A stretch of 5,228 nt of DNA from Coriobacteriaceae bacterium AM48-5 (GTDB lineage Bacteria > Actinomycetota > Coriobacteriia > Coriobacteriales > Coriobacteriaceae): NCBI GenBank assembly GCA_027669525.1, contig JAQEDJ010000068.1, forward strand, positions 1-5,228, written 5' to 3'. Below, piece by piece: positions 1 through 5,228 of the stretch. The notes under the pieces were generated by a model. That model saw nothing but the letters and a program-made list of their open reading frames with translations, was not told the DNA's origin and made no database searches. The position numbers were made by a program, and so were the translations under genes. Each line of letters opens with the position of its first letter. Positions within the stretch are counted from its first letter, which is position 1.

Positions 1-17
1 GACGGCTCGGTGCCGTC
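1..17 (-). terminator. Hairpin directly after 5S, probable operon terminator (cut by window edge)
   Basis: Positions 1-6 (GACGGC) and 12-17 (GCCGTC) form a perfect 6-bp inverted repeat around a 5-base loop (7-11). It begins four bases after the likely 5S 3' end, which is where an rRNA operon terminator is expected. The T-run of an intrinsic terminator would lie before position 1 and cannot be seen, so termination itself is inferred. It could also be only a processing hairpin, with the terminator further on. Confidence 0.6.
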
Positions 18-20
18 CAC

Positions 21-138
21 CGGTCAGCGGCGCCCTGGCCTCCCACGGGCTGGCCCCGCAGTACTCTCGGCGCGATGGGGCTTAGCTTCCGGGTTCGGAA
101 CGGGACCGGGCGTGCCCCCATGCTCTGGCCGCTGACCG
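21..138 (-). rRNA. rrf: 5S ribosomal RNA
   Basis: 5S rRNA of the large ribosomal subunit central protuberance, where it is bound by uL5, uL18 and, in many bacteria, bL25/CTC. Read on the minus strand it contains the conserved core CCCGTTCCGAACCCGGAAG, then CTAAGCCCCATCGCGCCGA and GAGAGTACTGCGGGG, all standard 5S loop B, C and E/D features. The 5' and 3' ends pair as helix I (CGGTCAGCGG with CCGCTGACCG, 129-138 and 21-30). Length is about 118 nt, normal for bacteria. Ends were set by comparison with the E. coli helix I. The complementarity continues four pairs further to 17 and 142, so the precursor helix is 14 bp and the mature ends could be off by a few bases. It is the last gene of the operon. 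Confidence 0.97.
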
Positions 139-282
139 GTGGGCGGCGCCCACCGTTACGGTGTCCGGGTGTCTCTCACGTGCCTGGGGGCCGCATGGCG
201 CATAGGAAAGATGACTCGGGGGCATCCTCGTGCCCGGACCGCGCTTCTGAGCGCTCAGTCCCGCGGGCCGCGAGGTGCGGTT
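139..282 (-). other. 23S-5S internal spacer, no tRNA
   Basis: This 144-nt transcribed spacer holds no tRNA and no credible reading frame. Its part next to 23S carries the 3' arm of the 23S processing stem (260-282). Visible hairpins include CGGTGGGC/GCCCACCG (137-155), which overlaps the first two 5S bases; CACCG/CGGTG (151-163, 3-base loop); GGGCA/TGCCC (220-235); and GCGCT/AGCGC (241-254) within the 12-bp palindrome CTGAGCGCTCAG (247-258). The 137-155 and 151-163 hairpins share bases, so only one can form at a time. Confidence 0.85.
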
Positions 283-290
283 CCGGAAGA
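260..290 (-). promoter_or_regulatory. 23S processing stem, 3' arm
   Basis: Read as RNA, this arm matches the sequence flanking the 23S 5' end. Pairs are 260-269 with 3266-3275 (10 bp, perfect), 276-281 with 3257-3262 (6 bp), 283-285 with 3253-3255 (3 bp), and 287-290 with 3248-3251 (4 bp). Single mismatches occur at 282/3256 and 286/3252, and a small internal loop lies at 270-275. Such helices closing pre-23S are RNase III substrates in bacteria; the cut sites are not visible. Confidence 0.85.
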
Positions 291-504
291 GCTCGGGCGA
301 TTAGTGCGGCTCGGCTGAGGCTGTCGCCAGCCTTGCACCTGCCGTCTATCGACCAGGTAGTCTACCTGGGCCCTTACCGGAAGGAGAACTAATCCCTGGA
401 ACGGCTTCCCGCTTAGATGCCTTCAGCGGTTATCCGCGCCGCACGCGGCTACCCGGCCGTGCCGTTGGTCGACAACCGGTTCACCGGAGGTGCGTCCACC
501 CCGG

Positions 505-516
505 TCCTCTCGTACT
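505..516 (-). other. Sarcin-ricin loop of 23S (helix 95)
   Basis: On the minus strand this reads AGTACGAGAGGA, the near-universal loop where EF-Tu and EF-G bind and where ricin and alpha-sarcin act. It is intact, which supports a functional 23S rather than a decayed copy. Confidence 0.95.
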
Positions 517-552
517 GGGGGCAGCCTCCATCGATTCTCCTGCGCCCACGGA

Positions 553-751
<199 letters not shown>

Positions 752-901
752 CGGCCCACCCACTCGGGGCCGCCGGATCACTAGAGCCTGCTTTCGCACC
801 TGCTCGGCTTGTGGGCCTCGCAGTCAAGCCCGCTTGTACTCTTGCATTCAAAAGGACGGTTGCCGACCGTCCCGAGCGGACCTTCGCGCGCCTCCGTTAC
901 C

Positions 902-939
<38 letters not shown>

Positions 940-1102
940 GCACGGTCCCCGAGCCGGTTGACGGCCTCGGGTTAGGACGCCGGTCGCGCGAGGGCAGTAT
1001 TCCAAGGGCGGCTCCCCGGGGGCTGGCGCCTCCGGATCTGTGCCTCCTGCCTATCCTCTACACGCGGGACCAGCGGCCAATGCCAAGCTGCAGTGAAGGT
1101 TC

Positions 1103-1120
1103 ACGGGGTCTCTCCGTCCT
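1103..1120 (-). other. Macrolide-binding segment of 23S (2057-2062), with G at 2059
   Basis: The minus strand reads AGGACGGAGAGACCCCGT where most bacteria have GACGGAAAGACCCCGT. Aligning the invariant GACGG and GACCCC on either side puts A2058 at position 1113 and the changed base, 2059, at position 1112 (G in the RNA). G2057 and A2062 are as usual. A2059 forms part of the macrolide, lincosamide and streptogramin B pocket in the exit tunnel. Confidence 0.85.
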
Positions 1121-1195
1121 TCCGCGGGTAAGTCGCATCTTCACGACCAGTGCAATTTCACCGGGTCCATGGTCGAGACAGCGCCCAAGTCGTTG

Positions 1196-1282
<87 letters not shown>

Positions 1283-1373
1283 GGCTTCGGGGCTTCGCCT
1301 TAACGGCTAACTCCTCCGCGTGACCTTCCGGCACCGGGCAGGCGTCAGACCCTATACGTCGCCTTGCGGCTTC

Positions 1374-1406
<33 letters not shown>

Positions 1407-2065
1407 TGGGCCTCTCCACTGCGGCCCGCCTCCGCTCCCGGAGCAAGTCCGTTCACGTACGCGCGGGCACCCCTTCTCCCGAAGTTACGGGGCCATTGTG
1501 CCGAGTTCCTTGACCATGGTTGACCCGATCGCCTCGGTATGTTCTACCCACCCACCTGTGTCGGTTTGCGGTACGGGCGCGCACGCGCCTGCCTAGGGGT
1601 TTTTCTAGGGACCTCGGGCTCACTCGCTTCGCTCAGTCGCTTCGTCCGGAGCCTCGCCCTTGATGCGGACCGGATTTCCCTGGTCCGCGGGCCGCGCTCC
1701 ATCACGGGGACGTCCAGAACCCCGCCGAGCCACCCCCATCCGTCGCCCCGTCGGTCGTAGCGCCGCGTGCGCGGTGCAGGAATGTCTGCCTGCTGCGCGT
1801 CGGCTACGCCTCCCGGCCTCGCCTTAGCCCCCGACTGACCCTGGGAGGATTAGCCTTGCCCAGGAAACCTCGGGTTCACGGCGGACGAGTTACTCTCTCG
1901 TCTCTCGCTACTCATGCCAGCATTCTCACTCCCATGCGCTCCACCGCCGGTCGCCCGGCGGCTTCACCGCCCATGGGAAGCTCCCCTACCGATTCTAATG
2001 AATTAAAATCCCGCCGCTTCGGTGTCCAGCTTAGCCCCGTGTATTGTCGGCGCATGTCCACTCGA

Positions 2066-2122
2066 CCAGTGAGCTGTTACGCACTCTTTGAATGGATGGC
2101 TGCTTCTAAGCCAACATCCTGG
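2066..2122 (-). other. GTPase-associated centre RNA (helices 42-44)
   Basis: This 57-nt segment corresponds to E. coli 1051-1108, the binding site of uL11 and the thiostrepton family. It reads CCAGGATGTTGGCTTAGAAG at its 5' end, and then GCAGCC; A1067 lies near 2107 and is the usual A, so no thiostrepton-resistance base change is seen. Confidence 0.88.
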
Positions 2123-3247
2123 TTGTCTGGGCGGACGCACATCCTTTGCCACTCGGCTGGAACTTGGGGACCTTAGCGGGCGGTCCGGGCTGTTTCCCTC
2201 TCGAGCACACAGCTTAGCCCACATGCTCTGACTGCCGCGCTCTGGGCCGCCGGCATTCGGAGTTCGGTTGGATTCGGTAGGCGGCGAAGCCCCCTCGTCC
2301 ATCCGGTGCTCTACCTCCGGCGGTGAACGCGCGACGCTAGCCCTAAAGCTATTTCGGGGAGAACGAGATATCTCCGGGTTTGATTGGCCTTTCACCCCTA
2401 TCCGCAGGTCATCGCCGCCGTTTTCAACCGACGTGCGTTCGGCCCTCCACGGGGTCTTACCCCCGCTTCAGCCTGCCCACGGATAGCTCACCCGGCTTCG
2501 CGTCCGCGGCGCGGGACTCAAGTCGCCCTGTTAAGGCTCGCTTTCGCTCCGGCTCCCTTTCGGTTAACCTCGCCCCGCGCCAGCGACTCGCTGGCTCATT
2601 CTACAAAAGGCACGCCGTCACACCTTAAAAGGTGCTCCGACTGCTCGTGGGCGCACGGTTTCAGGTACTGTTTCACTCCCCTCCCGGGGTGCTTTTCACC
2701 TTTCCCTCACGGTACTGGTGCGCTATCGGTCACAGGGTAGTACTCAGGCTTGGATGGTGGTCCACCCAGGTTCGGACCGGGTTTCACGTGCCCGGCCCTA
2801 CTCAGGGACCGCGTCGCGCCGTCCGGTCTGGGTTCGCGTACGGGGCTGTCACCCGCTGCGGCCGGCCTCCCATGCCGTTCCGCTCCCCAGCCGGACCTGC
2901 GCCCGGGGGCGGCAGCCCCCGGATGCGCGGCCCTGCAACCCCGTCGGCGGAACCCCTGCCGGGTACGCCCGCTCGACGGTTTGGCCATCGGTCCCCTTTC
3001 GCTCGCCGCTACTCGGGGAGTCTCGAGATTGATTTCCTCTCCTCCGGGTACTTAGATGTTTCAGTTCCCCGGGTTGTCCTCCCCGGCCCTATGTGTTCGG
3101 GCCGGGGATATCCACACCTCTGTGGATGGGTTCGCCCATTCGGAGACCCCCGGGTCGAAGGATGTGTGCTCCTCGCCGGGGATTATCGCAGCTTGCCGCG
3201 TCCTTCATCGGCTCCCTGTGCCAAGCATCCGCCGTGCGCCCGTGGTA

Positions 3248-3275
3248 TCTTGCGGGACCGCATCGGGCCCGCGGG
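3248..3275 (-). promoter_or_regulatory. 23S processing stem, 5' arm
   Basis: This sequence spans the 23S 5' end and the spacer just before it, and pairs with 260-290 on the far side of the gene. It includes the perfect 10-bp block CCCGCGGGCC / GGCCCGCGGG. Pairing across nearly 3 kb in two blocks of 10 and 6 bp plus two shorter ones is far beyond chance for this placement and fits the known pre-23S closing helix. Confidence 0.85.
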
Positions 3276-3355
3276 ATATCCACGTGTCGCTAAATTAAAT
3301 TAATCGATATCATGAATAGCGCTCGTATGTCGCAATTCGGGTATCTCATACCGCG

Positions 3356-3375
3356 GCACAGTGTCCTCACTGTGC
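3356..3375 (-). repeat. Perfect 8-bp hairpin in the spacer
   Basis: GCACAGTG and CACTGTGC flank an AGGA loop in the RNA. The stem can be lengthened by CGCG/CGCG (3352-3355 with 3377-3380) past one unpaired base, giving about 12 bp. There is no T-run after it, so it is not an intrinsic terminator. A role in processing or folding is likely but unproven. Confidence 0.8.
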
Positions 3376-3432
3376 TCGCGATCAGATGCTCCTCACTCAT
3401 ATATAAGTGAATTCTTCTTGTTTGGATCGGAT

Positions 3433-3450
3433 GAATGATTGCTATCATTC
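3433..3450 (-). repeat. 7-bp AT-rich hairpin in the spacer
   Basis: GAATGAT and ATCATTC pair around an AGCA loop in the RNA. It is one of several regularly placed small stems between the two processing arms. Confidence 0.7.
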
Positions 3451-3480
3451 TTACGTTTAATCGCAGAAAAGAATCGAGTC

Positions 3481-3499
3481 TGGAAGAGAATCTCTTCCA
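3481..3499 (-). repeat. 8-bp purine/pyrimidine hairpin in the spacer
   Basis: TGGAAGAG and CTCTTCCA pair around an ATT loop in the RNA; the DNA is a 9+9 inverted repeat around one central base. No T-tract follows, which argues against termination within the operon. Confidence 0.75.
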
Positions 3500-3511
3500 T
3501 CTCTCTCCTAT

Positions 3512-3530
3512 CGCTATGCGGCTCTCAAGG
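3512..3530 (-). promoter_or_regulatory. Possible boxA-like antitermination element
   Basis: The RNA reads CCTTGAGAGCCGCATAGCG about 120 nt after the 16S end. It resembles the CTTTGAAAACTGCATAG stretch that follows 16S in many Gram-positive spacers and overlaps their boxA (NusB/S10 site). The match to the TGCTCTTTA consensus itself is weak, so this is a placement-based guess. Confidence 0.3.
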
Positions 3531-3579
3531 TACGCGGGTGCGACCCCGGGGACCGGGTGCTGCGGGGACTTATCCTGGC

Positions 3580-3606
3580 GGACATCTACCGGACGGGCTC
3601 CTGCCC
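3580..3606 (-). promoter_or_regulatory. 16S processing stem, 3' arm
   Basis: The RNA carries GGGC (3603-3606), GAGCCCGTCCGGT (3588-3600) and GTCC (3580-3583). These pair in order with GCCC (5165-5168), ACCGGACGGCTC (5172-5183) and GGAC (5191-5194) in the leader, with one bulged C and two small internal loops. About 20 pairs form, closing the 16S precursor. Confidence 0.82.
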
Positions 3607-3648
3607 TCTATTCGAGTTAAGTTGATCTCTCTAGAAGATTTATCTCCC

Positions 3649-3703
<55 letters not shown>

Positions 3704-3780
3704 ACCCCCCTCACCCTCCACACCTTCGGCGCCTCCCCCCTCTCGGTTGGGCCGGCGACTTCGGGTGCAGACGACTCGGG

Positions 3781-3816
<36 letters not shown>

Positions 3817-3817
3817 C

Positions 3818-3851
<34 letters not shown>

Positions 3852-4079
3852 AACTCCGACTTCATGGGGGCGGGTTGCAGCCCCCAATCCGAACTGGGGC
3901 CGGCTTTCCGGGATCCGCTCCCCCTCGCGGGGTGGCATCCCTCTGTACCGGCCATTGTAGCACGTGTGCAGCCCAGGGCATAAGGGGCATGATGACTTGA
4001 CGTCGTCCCCGCCCTCCTCCGCCTTGACGGCGGCGGTCCCGCGTGGGTTCCCGGCATCACCCGATGGCAACACGCGGCG

Positions 4080-4143
<64 letters not shown>

Positions 4144-4202
4144 CCACCTGTATGGGCTCCTCTCGGCCACGGGGTCTCCCCCGCTTCACCCATATGTCAA
4201 GC

Positions 4203-4235
<33 letters not shown>

Positions 4236-4242
4236 GCCACAT

Positions 4243-4312
<70 letters not shown>

Positions 4313-4647
4313 GACGCTTAATGCGTTGGCTGCGGCACGGGGGGATCGTCCCCCCACACCTAGCGTCCATCGTTTACGGCTGGGACTACCAGGGTATCTA
4401 ATCCTGTTCGCTCCCCCAGCTTTCGCGCCTCAGCGTCGGTCTCGGCCCAGAGGGCCGCCTTCGCCACCGGTGTTCCACCCGATATCTGCGCATTCCACCG
4501 CTACACCGGGTGTTCCACCCTCCCCTACCGGACCCAAGCCGCGGAGGTTCCGGGGGCTTCGGGGGGTTGAGCCCCCCGCTTCGACCCCCGGCCTGCCGGG
4601 CCGCCTACGCGCGCTTTACGCCCAATGAATCCGGATAACGCTCGCCC

Positions 4648-4686
<39 letters not shown>

Positions 4687-4798
4687 GGCTTCTTCTGCAG
4701 GTACAGTCTTGACTCTTCCCTGCTGAAAGCGGTTTACGACCCGAGGCCTCCGTCCCGCACGCGGCGTCGCTGCGTCAGGGTTCCCCCCATTGCGCAAG

Positions 4799-4847
<49 letters not shown>

Positions 4848-5156
4848 ATCTGGCCGGTCGGTCTCTCAACCCGGCTACCCGTTGTCGGCACGGTGGGCCG
4901 TCACCCCGCCGTCTACCTGATGGGCCGCGGAGCCATCCCCTCCCGTCGGGGCTTTAGCCGGGGTGCCATGCGGCACCCCGGGGTATCCGGTATTACCCGT
5001 CCTTTCGGGCGGCTATCCCGGGGGAGGGGGCAGGTTCTCCACGTGTTACTCAGCCGTTCGCCACTCGCTTCTATCCGAAGATAGGTGCCGTTCGACTTGC
5101 ATGTGTTAGGCGCGCCGCCAGCGTTCATCCTGAGCCAGGATCGAACTCTCCGTCCA

Positions 5157-5228
5157 AAATATCTGGGCTTCGAGCCGTCCGGTCCTCTCAGTCCATCGCT
5201 GATCGGTTCCGTTCGATTCATATGGTTT
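5157..5228 (-). promoter_or_regulatory. 16S leader (partial) with 5' arm of the processing stem
   Basis: These 72 nt precede the mature 16S. Blocks 5165-5168, 5172-5183 and 5191-5194 pair with the spacer at 3580-3606, forming the stem that closes pre-16S. A further 7-base match (GAATCGA at 5213-5219 with TCGATTC at 3471-3477) may extend it but could be chance. The rRNA promoter and any leader boxA are not in view and should lie beyond 5228. Confidence 0.8.

Noticed and set aside
1040..1075. A two-base insertion relative to E. coli at the helix 76 / L1 stalk (GTGTAGAGGATAGG)
   Set aside because: B. subtilis has the same length here (TGTACAGGATAGG), so it is ordinary variation.
1621..1650. A tandem repeat or mobile-element footprint around TCGCTTCG
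   Set aside because: Two copies only, inside a variable 23S arm; this is fitting for rRNA secondary structure and has no target-site or terminal repeat features.
2620..2650. An intervening sequence at 23S helix 25
   Set aside because: The helix is a short normal hairpin (CACCTTTTAAGGTG), with no insertion.
3390..3450. An internal promoter in the AT-rich spacer (TATATATG)
   Set aside because: No matching -35 element at proper spacing; the stretch is better explained as a short hairpin.

Overview
This window is one complete ribosomal RNA transcription unit on the minus strand, in the order 16S (about 5156 to 3652), 16S-23S spacer, 23S (about 3255 to 283), short spacer, 5S (about 138 to 21), and a hairpin that looks like the start of a terminator at the window edge. 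Coordinates fall as transcription proceeds. No protein-coding gene is supported. Every long open frame lies inside an rRNA gene or spacer and shows no protein-family character.

The 16S sequence reads as an actinomycetota of class Coriobacteriia, most like the Atopobiaceae (Olsenella/Atopobium type). This rests on recalled signatures: the GTTCGATCC start, the shortened V3 hairpin, the CACCCGAGTCGTCTGCACCCGAAGTCG-type 3' end described here only in part, and a high GC content. I could not run a database search, so the genus is an inference. The 23S also seems to lack the roughly 100-nt domain III insertion of most Actinobacteria.

Layout along the transcript: a 72-nt piece of 16S leader (5228-5157) carries one arm of the 16S processing stem. 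After the 16S comes a 396-nt spacer with no tRNA gene. It holds the other 16S arm, a boxA-like motif, a run of small perfect hairpins in AT-rich sequence, and one arm of the 23S processing stem. The second 23S arm lies just past the 23S 3' end. The 23S-5S spacer is about 144 nt and also has no tRNA. The promoters lie beyond position 5228 and are not visible.

The parts work as one precursor: the leader and spacer arms fold each rRNA into a loop closed by a long double helix, the usual RNase III substrate, before final trimming. The most notable point is in the 23S peptidyl-transferase/exit-tunnel site, where the motif normally read GACGGAAAGACC reads GACGGAGAGACC. By motif alignment that is G at E. 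coli position 2059, a known macrolide-resistance base. Other observations include an altered, normally very conserved helix 35a loop, a one-base-short helix 16 loop in 16S, and an AT-rich helix 45. I see no undescribed system here; the window is an ordinary rRNA operon with a few unusual bases.
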